Positions 1 to 11,433 of a stretch of 64,000 bases of DNA are shown here, one piece after another. The stretch is from Parus major (Eukaryota > Chordata > Aves > Passeriformes > Paridae). The notes under the pieces were generated by a model, which worked only from the letters and a program-made list of their open reading frames with translations, was not told the DNA's origin and did not search any database. Position 1 is the first letter of the stretch, and the number at the start of each line of letters is the position of its first letter. The position numbers and the translations under genes are program-made. The DNA lies in the NCBI RefSeq assembly GCF_001522545.3, contig NC_031770.1:14125115-14189114 (forward strand), given 5' to 3'.

Positions 1-3000
1 TCCTCGTCCACAGGGATGAACAGTCTCTCTGAACGCACCACAGAGGACTATGAAGGTGTTCAGTTAATATTTACTGCTGATGCTGAAATGGAGATTTCAT
101 CTCCCAGAAGACATCCTCAAAGTATCCACATGCAGAATCCATGTACTTCATCTTTGGTCCTCAGAGATGCATCAACATATAAAGGCATTTAATTGCTGCA
201 TTTTAAATGCCCTGCTTGGAGATTAAATATTACGTAGAAAAATGGATTCGATAAAACAGAGCACAAATCATTACAATTCCAAAACATAAATCTCTTTGTT
301 ACTGCTCTTTTGCTGCTGCTGCAAATTGTTGGCATGTTTTATTGGAGCTCTTTTTTGTCTGTTTTTCTTTTAAAGCCTGTACATAGAAAAGAGGGTGTAG
401 AATGTAGGTGGAGGGTGAGGGCATTTTTTTCAGCTGGCTACAGTGAAACGAGGAAATATGTTTGCTTTATAAAATCAGATTTTTGCAGGGTTCCAGTTCC
501 ATATGGGAAATAGAAGGGGTAGGATAATTTGGAAGGGACTTCCTAAAGATATTCCAAAAGAATGAACTTTTGAGATCATCCATTCCATGTGCCAGGACGT
601 CTTTTTTTATATGAAATTTAATCAGCATTGTGTAATGACATTACATTTTATATTGCAAATTACATATTGTAATTACCTAATTACACATTGTAAATATATG
701 ATTACATGAATTTGCACCAAAATTCATAATTACACTTAATTACACTAATTGCATCAATCTAAACTAATCAACTACAAAATACAAGGAAAACTCATGCAAA
801 CAAAGCTAAAAAAAGGAACATTTTGAGAGTGGGCCCACACTCCCAGAACACCAAGACATAACATTGCCTTATATCTGGGAATAAATTCATAAGTAGAGAT
901 GTGTGGGAAACAATTTCTCTGACCTAAAGATGTTTTTATGCTCTCAAAGAAATCACTCCTGTTCTGGATTAGGGCAAACACACCTCCATATCTTACAGGG
1001 ATTTGGGAAGGTTGGACTGTTGGAGGTGTTTTTGCCTTTCTGTATATAATTACAGAAGACTTCTCATCTGCTCCAGATGGAAGGGATTTGGCTTCAGTGA
1101 GCTGCCAGTTTTCACCAGAAAAGCAGATACATTTGGATGCCAGCTTCACCAGGAGCAGCAAGTGCTTCATATCCCTTAAAACTAGTCCTAAATCTCTCAC
1201 TACAGCAGCAGGGCAGGATTTGCCTTTGTTGCGCTGAGGGCAATGGTCAGCAGAGAGGATTTAGCACATCCTGGAGCACATCCTGGTACATTTGGGGTTT
1301 GTGTGGCAGCCCAAGTCCTAAAATGCCCTTTCTTACAAAATTAATAGTGGCACGTTCCAACCCCATTAGAGTGGATATTGCCATGCATGATTATCATTTA
1401 CTTTCTTTACTAATTAGTGGCCTATTTTTCTGTGGGACGCTTATCGTGGCTCCAGGAAAGGTTTTAGTCATGGAAACATATACTGCTTTTGATACACTTT
1501 CAGTAATTAAAACTCATCGTACATATTTATGTGTTTCATTCCCTTTGGGGAACAATTCTGAGGAAACTGATTGAATTCCTGCTGATCAGAGACAAAAATA
1601 GGCAATTATGGATCATCCCTTTCTTTCCTTCCATTTTATCACTTCTGTATCAGCAATTTAAACCATTGTACTGTAAATATAGCCTTACACATCTCAAATG
1701 AAGAACAGCTGTTGCCAATAAAGCCCACAGTGTGCCCAGGCAGTGTCATGGTGAAGGCAACAGAGAGATGCAGTGCATTTCTCCATGGATGCACTCTGGA
1801 AAGTCCCATTAATACCCATAGTTAGATGATGGAGTGGGTGAGAGGATGTTATTCCAATGCATTTAGAGGTGACATAACTCATCTCAGGTGTAGCAGATGG
1901 CTTTAAAATGTTGCATCCCTTCTCCAGCACCCTGTTTCCTAGGAAAATTATCTTTTTTGGCAGTTTTTCTTATTTGCCTAATAGATTTTAAAAGGAAAAG
2001 AGCCTTTTCTCTGCAAGCAGGGAGAGGTGAATATTTACCCTTTGTCATAGGCACCCTCTTTGAAATGCCCCCTCCTTCAGAAGCAAGACAGTGTTTTGCA
2101 GTAGATGTGTTGTCACCCTGGGTGTCCCTGCTGGCAAGCAGGGGACTGGGAAGTGTTGGGAAACAGCCTCTCAGTCCAAAGCAAAGAAAACCTCACGTTC
2201 CCACACCCCCTGTGTACTGCTATCTTTAAAACCTTTTGTAAGACTCTTAACTTGGCGAGTTGTACAGTGTTATCCTTATTCTCACTGATATAATCAGTAT
2301 ATGTACTCTCACATTTAATGAAAACATGAGGGAATGTGATGTTTGCTGTTTAACCAGAAGATCCTATCCTGAAAAGACTCGACTCATAGAAAGCCACTAC
2401 AATAAATATTGCTTATGTTCAAAACCAGCAACATTTCTTTATCTGCCTCTAAACTGACATCAATCACAAAATATTTTCAATAGAGCTAAAATTTATGATG
2501 TTTCTATTCAAAGATAGGCACACCTGAACGTAAATTTATCCATGTAATCCCAGTCCTTGCTCTGTGTGACATATTCTTTAAGCATCCAGTTACACATTTT
2601 ATTTTCTGGTGGATTTAAACTCCTTGGAGGTCTTCCACAGGGCATCCTTGCTTGTATGTTAGGCCTTGATCTGCAAGGGCTCACAGAGAACAAAACCAGG
2701 ATGACTTCAAGATCACCCTGGTAAAGATCACTGGTTCCACCTTGTCTGGGAGATGTCCCAGATTCCCAGAACTTAATTATTCCACATTTGTCAGTAAATA
2801 TCCTTAAGACCTCAAGGCATCCTCTGAAGGATGTATGTCCTGATAACTTTGAGAGTCTTTGCATCTCTATTCCCAAATAACACTAGAATCCCACTGGGAT
2901 CAGGGAGCAAACTCATCATTCCTCTGCCTTCTTTCCCTGAAGACAGCTAAAGCACATTTACAGGGTCAATCTCCTCACAGAAGAGAAGCAGAAGAGAAGA

Positions 3001-6000
3001 GCATTTCCACATTTCCTCAACTGCTCTGGACTCAGAGGTCTCACACAAGGTATGCAAGATCCACATGCAGCTCTTCTCTCTGCCCAAAAACATTTGACCT
3101 TCTCTCTACCCTCACAGCAACGCTCAAAGCAGATGACAAAGGGAACCTGCTGCTGCTGCTGTGTTTGCCTGCTTTGTTTCACTGAAGCAATTTCACTGTA
3201 GTGGAGTCTAATCCAACACATATCGAGGCAGAAATTAAGCAACACCAGGTTTCAGCCTGTCTTGCTGTGACATCCCCAACAGGAGTGGCAGAGCCAGGCA
3301 CTGAAACATGCAAGCCCTTCCCTGGATCTAGATCTGACACTTCTCTCCAGCTGAATTTTCTCACTGATTGAATAGGGTGAAAGAACATTATTTCACTTGG
3401 CAAAGATGGGCAGAGACTCATGGAGATGAAATTATCCAAAGTATCAGTCAAATTCAGGTGCCTGTTTGCTCCTCAAAGCGTTGCCTTGTTAAGTTCAACC
3501 TGGGTCAGTTATTTTAAGTTGCTCAAACCAGTCCAAGCTGGAATTATCCACAAGGTACCAGAGGAAAAGGAAACACTTCTAAAGGTGATTTCCCCTATGT
3601 ACCCTGGATGCACTCTGCCTGTTCCACATACAACACACCAGAACAGACTTTCAGATACTGCTGGCAGTGGATTTGCACAGAAGTGAAAATGTGATCTTTG
3701 CCTTTCGTTCACCTGACACTTTGTACAATGCTGGTTTAAAGGCTTCCTTAGTTCTGCCCCACAGATCAAGCTACTTTGTGAGGTCAGGAGAGAAGCTGAT
3801 GACTACAGTGCTGGAGAAATGGTTTCTGCAGTATTCGGCTCTCCCAGATCACATTTAAAGCTGGGTGAATACAAACTGATTTTCATTTTAATGTCTGTTC
3901 CTGAAGGAAACATACTTACATATTCAATCAAATGAAAGTTCTCATTATGATTTTAAGCTAGCATAAACACTTTAACACAAAAATAAAGGGGTTTTTTTCT
4001 GAACAGATAGCTATTTTATGTAGAGAAATGAATACACTTGCACTGTTTTCTCAGGCTGCTTAAAAAAATTAACAAAAGGTAAACTTATTTATCAAAAAAA
4101 ATTAAAAATCCATGTAAAAATATCTTGAACCATGCTGCTAATTATGATGAACTTTGAGACAGGTTTATGGTGCCTGCCACCCTCAGGTCTGGGAGTGATG
4201 GTATCAGATACCTTTGCATGTTCACTTCCTCCTCTGCCCAGTCTGTGTGCCTTAGACTTCCTGACAAAACCACTGAGAGAAAACTGACCACAAAATCCTC
4301 AGCAGCCATTTCTGAGTCCAATGCTGCACCAGGCTGATAATATTGTCATAAGATGTATGAAGCTATGGATATTGAGAAAACACCTCCAGGGATGAATGTA
4401 AAACAACAGGATATTGGCTAATTCTATGTAAGACTGTTCTGTATTGTTCTCTGAAAATATCAACTCAGTTACCATCAGGAGTCAAAAGGGCAGTAATATT
4501 TGGAAAGGAAATGAAAGGATTAAAATCCCAGCATTTTTCCATACCATATTTCTCCATCCCAGGTCATATCTTGGATATCATGAAGTCCTGCTACCCTTTT
4601 TTCTCCACAAAAGAGGAAGCACTGGTAATATCAGTGCTCATGGCTGTGAATTAGGGAGTGGTCCCTGCAAAGGAGCTGTGAAACGGGTCAGACTTCTGCC
4701 TGGACAAAGGATTGCAGAGGGGGCATGTGTGGCAGGTTAAGTTTGGCAATCATGTTCAACCATGGTAAAGCCAATCTGGAAAGATTAACTACTACCACTC
4801 ATAACCCAGAAACTAGACAGCACCTAATAAAATTATCAGGCAGAGGGTTTAAAACACAGAGAAGTATTGTCTTCACATAGTATAGAATTAAAGCACAGAC
4901 CTTGTCTCCAAAGGATGTTGAAAGAGCTGAAGGTATAAATACCCATGGTAGAAAGTTTATCTGAGTGTTAAACTGGAGCACTGAGAGGCATATGTGTGCC
5001 TTACTGCTGGCTGAAATTTGGGTAGGTAACTGATTTATGTATTTTTCCTCAAAATGCTTTCTTAAGTATCTGCTATAGTCACTGGTAGAGGAAGGGCACT
5101 GGACTGAACTGGTCAGAACATGTCCAAAAGGGCAGATGTGGAATGAAAGCAGGTGATGGAGACAAGGTGCTCCCAGCACAGCAAGAGTCCTGTTACTGCT
5201 GGTGATACTTCTCAATTAATGCCAAGAGCATTCCAGAGCAGTGCTGAGCTGTGGCATGGTCAAGGATGGATGAGAGACATTTAGTCCATGAGAAGACAGC
5301 CTGCTTTCACACACTCACACCCCTAGCCCCCTGCACATATATCCAGAGCCAGTCCTTCCAACCTCAGGGAGCGTTGGTGCCTACAGTAAAACTCATTCTC
5401 ATTTTCTTTGTCCCAACAAAGGCAGACGGCTCAATTTGCATCCAGGTGTAATAACCAATCTGCTTTTTGGGAGAGCCAGAAAAGGAAGCACCTTCATTCT
5501 TCCTGCTGAGGGCTAAAAACCCCGGCACCAAAGATGAAAGCCACAGGAACCAAAATTCACTTTCAGAATTTCACCCGACTGAACAGAGACATCCAGGTGT
5601 GTTTCTCTCCATAACAAGCAGCAAAAAAATGATTATCCTGCCAGTTAATGGGAGTGCTCATGGCTCACTCCTCTGGCTCAGCCACAAACGAGGTGACAGA
5701 GATTGTGGCGTTTGAGTCTTTCCTTACAATCGCAGCTGGGCAATCAGACTCCCGCCTTCTTCCTTTGATGGCTAAGCTGGGAAACAGAGGAAAGAGGCAA
5801 AAGGATCATTTGGGGGAAGGGGATCATTTACTAGAGTGTGTTTGGGTCAAGCCAGTGTTGCTTTATTATTTTTAAATTGCATCATGCAACATTTCTAAAT
5901 GAAATGCTATTTTTGTAACAATTTTCTGTAGATGAATGTCCCCACGTTACTCTTTTGCCCAGCCCTTTTCTCAAATTCACCACACGCATAAATAGTTTCA

Positions 6001-8756
6001 GTCACTCTAAAACTGTGGATTTTGATGAGTAAATAATTTTTCCAAATGTCTTCATCTGAATTTTCTCTAAACTCCTCCACTCATTATTTCAGCATAGCTA
6101 GGTTAGAAATAGCATGTCCGTGCTCTCATTCTTTGGATTTAAAAAAAAAAAAGTATTTTCTTTTTAAGCTACTGAAAAATTGTGCCTTTGCACAGGGGCT
6201 TTGATCTGAAGCTGTGTGAAACAACAGGAATCTTTCCCTTGACTTCAATGGTTTGGGGACTTGGCCCTCATGCTTCCACCGAGGAATACGCAAAAGCTAT
6301 TACTTTGGCAGTGTGAGATAATTGTTTCTTTCGTCTGTCGCGGTGCCCCAGCACACCGAGCCAACAAAGCCCAGCTCACATCTCGCTCGGCACAGCCTGA
6401 GATGCATTTCAGAAAGGCCTTTGCCAGAGTTTTATCCAATCAAAGCGACAAACATGAGACAAATGTCACTGCTATATTCAGCAGCACCAAACTCTGCTTT
6501 ATTAATACATATTCGTGGCATGACAAAAAAAATCTGTGGGCTTGCAAGTCAGTGCTGGTTTGAATACACAAGGCAGTGCAGAAATCATGGAGCTGCTGTC
6601 AGCCACACAAAAGAAGCAGAGCTGGTTTTTGGGGCTGCTGGGAGCACGCTGTGAGGAGGAGAGCGGGAGGTTCATCGCGGCTCAGGACCGGGAGGATGAT
6701 CCCACAGAAGCCAAATGCTTGCAATGTGGGGGAAATGCAATAAAAACCTGCATTGGAGCAGACAGCAGGTGCTGATACAGCGACTGGCACTTGCCAGCCA
6801 GACATGGACTCCATTTTATGACTTCAATTTATTTTACTTACTCATACAGCTCATGGGTTTAAAGAGCCTATCTGAGTGAGGCAGGGAGACCGACGTGCGT
6901 ATTTGTAGCAAAGCATTCCCAAAGCAAGGGTGAGGGAAATAATAACTTGTCAGCGAAAACAGTTGCTTCCTGGAAAAAAGAAAAAAGCCAGCAGTAATTG
7001 AATCTTCATTTTAGAAAGAGTAAAAACCACAAACAAATGTTTTCTGCACCAAACCCCTCATTATGAATATGAAGGTTTTTGTGCGAGGCAGCGTGCTGCT
7101 GTGTGATTGCATGTTTCTGCTGCTGGCTGCTCACATTGGGGTCTGGGGAGGTTGGGTCTCTGCTGCTGGAAAATGCTGGATGTAGGTACCACACAGAAAC
7201 CAGGGAGTGTAAACCTGGAGTAGAACGTCAGTGAGTCATAACCCTCCATAAATCTCCCACTAGACTGAGGCATGATATGAACTGTCAGCAGAAATCAAAA
7301 TCTCTAATATTATCTTTAAGGAAATTAGTTGTAAGGAGATTTGGAAGTATGTTGATAAAGATCTGTGAAAGGTCTGATCTGGCTTCAGTGATGATTTCAC
7401 TTCTCCCCAGGAAAAAACAGGAATTTTTACTGCACATCAAGGGAAAGGTAGGGAAGCTGGGCATCTAGGATAGGGTTTTTAATAAAGGAATCAAAGAGAA
7501 TTGAAACCGTGTTTGGGCTTTTCAGTTGAGCTTTTTATGAGTTCTTTGACTCAGAAATTCCCCACAGATAGGTTTCTCTGCGTTGTCCATAACACAGCAG
7601 GTTAGCTGGAAAACTTGGAACAAAGCAGCTCTCTAAGAAATCAGTGCTTTGGTACACTAGAGGCACTTCCACATAATTTCTTATATGAAAGAATAGATAA
7701 AAACCTCATATATGAACACAAAAAATATATATAAGCACGTTTTCTTCAATAAAAACATTTCCATGTGCTTGATATAAAAATTCAAATATTCCAATATTTT
7801 CCACCAGACATCGTGATCTAGAGGATTTGTCGAGGTCGCAAGCATCACTTTTTCAGATTTCCCTGTCTCTTGTGGATCAAGCTTCAGCAGGGTATTTTTC
7901 AGTTTCAGAATGTCCTGTCCCCCTTTCCACTTCCTCCTTCAGACAGAGCCTGCCTTGAGGTAAAATAATTGCAACATCTTGGGTTCGTGTACCAGGAAGA
8001 TGTCGTTAGCATGCAGAATTTATGTGCACGGGAGGGTTTCGTGCATCACCTTCTGAAACATCAGTGACTGATCAGCATCTGAAACGCTATTTTGGAGCAC
8101 AACCCAATGATGACCTCGTCATCAAGCTGCATTACTACCAGTTCTCAAGCTCCCATTGGAAGTATTTGAAGGGGAGAACAAGTACATGGACAGGGGTGAT
8201 ACCTTCCTGATGACTTCTAACAAAGTCCCACTCCACAGGCTTTTATGGAAACTAAGCTGTGGTTGCACAAGAACAAATCCCCCAGTTTAAATTATTACTT
8301 GTTAAAGGACAGGAAGCACAGGTAGCAGTAAAAGGTCAGCTCAGGCAAGGGGGAGAAGTCACTAGGAGAGCTCTCCAGGGAGCTGGGCTGTGCTGGGTGC
8401 CATCCAACACATTCATAAATGCTCTGGGAAACAAGTGGAGGAAGGAGAAATGGGGTGGAGGTAGAGGGCAAAGGAAGGCAATGGAGTGGCAAAGTCTTCT
8501 GATGAAATTCAGTGATAAGTTAAGAAAGAAAAGTATTCAGTGTAGTAAGGGTGAATGGTCTATGAAGAACATCTCCCTAAGACCTTGCCAGACTGAATGA
8601 CGAAGCCATAACAGATGAAATGCAGTGCAGATACACGTGGAACAAAATATATGGCTAAAAGAACCCCAGAATCCTAACCTCACTTATAAAATTATGGCTT
8701 CTGAGCTGACCTTACCCCCCACTACCATGAGGAGTAAAATCTTGGGTTCATGGCAG
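1..8756. other. Intergenic DNA, no gene recognised
   Basis: No open reading frame here resembles a known protein. All are short, lack splice or family support, and overlap on both strands as expected by chance. Composition is AT-rich with ordinary CpG depletion. A degenerate ATTACA-rich patch lies at 630-765. The block at about 6230-6500 is less AT-biased and contains several CpG dinucleotides, so it could be a conserved noncoding element, but this cannot be tested here. By usual vertebrate synteny the region would lie between FSHR and LHCGR; that is inference. Confidence 0.6.
630..765. repeat. AT-rich patch with recurrent ATTACA
   Basis: The hexamer ATTACA occurs about six times within roughly 130 bases, often as AATTACAC or AATTACAT, interleaved with ATTGTAA, which is close to its reverse complement. 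It looks like a degenerate short tandem array or chance AT-rich sequence. It also supplies several TAATTA-type homeodomain core motifs. No function can be assigned. Confidence 0.4.
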
Positions 8757-9262
8757 ATCATAGAATGGTTTGGGTTGGAAGGGACCTTTAAAGTCCAATA
8801 CCCTGCAATGAGCAGAGACATCTTCCACTAGGCCAGGTTGCTCAGAGCCTGTTCCAACCCTGAATGGTCCCAGGTATGGGGCATCTGCCACCCCTGGTCC
8901 AGTGGTTCAGCAACTTCATCATCAAAACCTTCTTCCTTATATCTAGTCTGAATACACTGTCTTTTAGTTTAAAAACCTTGTCCTATAACAGCAGGCCCTA
9001 CTAGAATGTTTTCCCCCCCATCTTTCTTTTAAGTCCATTTTAAGTACTAACAAGTTGCAATAAGGTCTCCTTGGAGTTTTCTCTCCTCCAGGCTGAATAA
9101 TCCCAATTCTTTCAGCTTTTTCTGAGAGAATGAGATTCCCACTGACCCATGTCTCAAACCTGTCCAGGTCTCTCTGGATGGCATCCCATCCTTCACATGT
9201 GTCAACCACACCACTCATCTTGGTGTCATCAGCAAACTTGCTGAGGGTACACTCACAGATGA
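8757..9262 (-). mobile_element. CR1 LINE fragment, internally deleted
   Basis: On the plus strand the segment opens with ATCATAGAATGGTTTGGG and continues as GTTGGAAGGGACC, the reverse complement of an avian CR1 3' terminus. The element therefore runs on the minus strand with its 3' end at 8757. Farther in, the minus-strand reading at about 9130-9260 encodes CTLSKFADDTKMSGVVDTCE, which matches the CR1 reverse transcriptase around its FADD catalytic motif. The two parts are joined with several hundred bases of expected ORF2 sequence missing between them, near 9125. The copy is 5'-truncated and cannot be active. The outer boundary near 9262 is approximate; weak similarity may reach about 9280. 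Confidence 0.93.
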
Positions 9263-9552
9263 CTGATAAAAACACGGTTCAATGTTCGTTAGAATTAGAT
9301 AGATCATTCAGAATATACAAATCATAAGGAAAGGATACAATCAAAACCAATGTGGTCCTGCTATATCTTGAGCACTACTAACATTTCCAGGCCATCTGGT
9401 AGAAAAACTCCATAGCCAGAGGGAAGAAGGGCAGAAAAAAGAAAGACTTCTGGTGAGTCTACTGAAAAATGGATATCATGTTAACACCAAGATATATTCC
9501 ATCCACATCTAAATCTGCTCAGCTCGAGGTACTTTTGTGACAGGTTTTGTAG

Positions 9553-9665
9553 TCACCACTTTACAGAAGGAAAAACTGATACACAGAGATTTAGTAATTG
9601 GCCTAAGGTTACATGGGAAGTCTGAGGCAGAAACAGGTCTGTGCTCAGATCTTCAACTTCTGTCT
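9553..9665 (+). repeat. MIR-like ancient SINE relic
   Basis: The stretch beginning CACTTTACAGAAGG and continuing through ACACAGAGATTTAGTAATTG, GCCTAAGGTTACATGGGAAG and TCTGAGGCAGAAACAGG follows the central region of MIR-family tRNA-derived SINEs (fraction of bases matching the remembered MIR core: high, but diverged). MIR elements were amplified before or around the amniote radiation and survive in bird genomes only as old copies. Identification rests on recalled consensus order, not on an alignment. Confidence 0.6.
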
Positions 9666-9926
9666 ACAAAACCCAAAGTGAAGTGTTGAGACAAGGGAAA
9701 TGTTCCCAGAGTGGTACAAATTAGGGCATGGCACATACAGTGTGCTTCGCTGTAAGCCTGTAAATGAATGTTAAACATGGATTTTGAATGCAATTATTCC
9801 ACCCTACTCACAGAATATTTTTTAAAAGGCTAACTGGCCCATGTCAGCTCTCATCACTGAGGACCTCTGTAACCAGCTCACAAACCCAGGGCTACACTTA
9901 GGGCATTAAAACTGATCAAAAGGAAA

Positions 9927-10486
9927 NNNNNNNNNNNNNNNNNNNNNNNNNNNNNNNNNNNNNNNNNNNNNNNNNNNNNNNNNNNNNNNNNNNNNNNNNN
10001 NNNNNNNNNNNNNNNNNNNNNNNNNNNNNNNNNNNNNNNNNNNNNNNNNNNNNNNNNNNNNNNNNNNNNNNNNNNNNNNNNNNNNNNNNNNNNNNNNNNN
10101 NNNNNNNNNNNNNNNNNNNNNNNNNNNNNNNNNNNNNNNNNNNNNNNNNNNNNNNNNNNNNNNNNNNNNNNNNNNNNNNNNNNNNNNNNNNNNNNNNNNN
10201 NNNNNNNNNNNNNNNNNNNNNNNNNNNNNNNNNNNNNNNNNNNNNNNNNNNNNNNNNNNNNNNNNNNNNNNNNNNNNNNNNNNNNNNNNNNNNNNNNNNN
10301 NNNNNNNNNNNNNNNNNNNNNNNNNNNNNNNNNNNNNNNNNNNNNNNNNNNNNNNNNNNNNNNNNNNNNNNNNNNNNNNNNNNNNNNNNNNNNNNNNNNN
10401 NNNNNNNNNNNNNNNNNNNNNNNNNNNNNNNNNNNNNNNNNNNNNNNNNNNNNNNNNNNNNNNNNNNNNNNNNNNNNNNNNNNNNN
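9927..10486. other. Assembly gap (560 N)
   Basis: A run of 560 undetermined bases. The gap stops directly at a GAAGG microsatellite, so the missing sequence probably includes more of that repeat. The true length is unknown. Confidence 0.99.
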
Positions 10487-10554
10487 AAGGGAAGGGAAGG
10501 GAAGGGAAGGGAAGGGAAGGGAAGGGAAGGGAAGGGAAGGGAAGGGAAGGGAAG
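10487..10554 (+). repeat. (GAAGG)n microsatellite
   Basis: An essentially perfect pentanucleotide array of about 13.6 units spans 68 bases, all purines on the plus strand. Its left end is hidden by the adjoining gap, so the full array is probably longer. Confidence 0.98.
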
Positions 10555-11336
10555 TTGGTTACAAATTCTAGTCTTGGTTTTTCATAGGGCTAGCCTCTAA
10601 ACAAAGCCCTTTCTCAATTTAAGAAATGTGGAAGAGAAAGAATGAGCAGAAAAAGATTGCAAATTGCAGGACAAATCCTGCATTGTCACATGCAAGAGAG
10701 ACTGCATTGAAATTGATGGGACTGTACTGATGAAGCCACAGGGCAAAAAAACAACCTGACATCTGTTAAAAATACTCTTTTTGTTGCAAAATATTGAGGT
10801 ATCTATGTAGCTTAGGGATAAGGAATAAACAAACAAACAAAATAATACCATTTTTAGCTTTTAAACCATAAACATTTAATCTGTCTACCCCTGGTATTCA
10901 ATGTCTTCTTGTGTAGCAATTTCCAAGTGGGAAGTGGGTACCCAAGTTGAACAAAAAAAAAATGTGGTTATCATCACTGTTCATCTCAATTAGGCTGAAA
11001 GATCAGCTGTAAGTCCGGAAAAAGGCTGCTGTGGAATATCCTGATCCTTACTCCACCCAGCAAATGCCCTGCAGAGATTGCTCTGAAGTGCTTCCTGTGG
11101 AGATGGTGAGGCTTTGCAAAGGATAAATGCAATTTGGCAAATAGATTTGAAATGACTGATTTACTCAGATTTCCATGTTTACTGGTTTGCCACTGCTATA
11201 ATTTGTACTTGTTGTCATATCTCATCTGGACACATTCTGCACATTTTGTCAGAGTGTGTCTGCAAGGATCCTTCTTTTGTAACTTTAGCACCACCACATG
11301 GTTTGCAGTGTTTAAAACTCCTGTTAAGAAATTGTG

Positions 11337-11397
11337 GGGTTTTTTTTTTCTTTCCTATCTTTTCTTTTTTTAATTTTCTTTTTTTTTTCTTTCTTTT

Positions 11398-11432
<35 letters not shown>
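11337..11432 (+). repeat. Pyrimidine-rich tract ending in T33
   Basis: Nearly pure T and C sequence finishes with about 33 consecutive T at 11400-11432. It could be the reverse-oriented poly(A) of an old retrocopy, but no retrocopy body is recognisable beside it. Long homopolymers are error-prone, so the exact length is uncertain. Confidence 0.9.

Positions 11433-11433
<1 letters not shown>

Noticed and set aside
8259..8600. Possible transposon-derived coding frame before the CR1 copy
   Set aside because: The 113-codon translation shows no reverse transcriptase, gag or transposase motif, and similarity to CR1 could not be followed.
11337..11432. Poly-T tract as the tail of a processed pseudogene
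   Set aside because: No gene-like sequence is recognisable on the side where the reversed body should lie.
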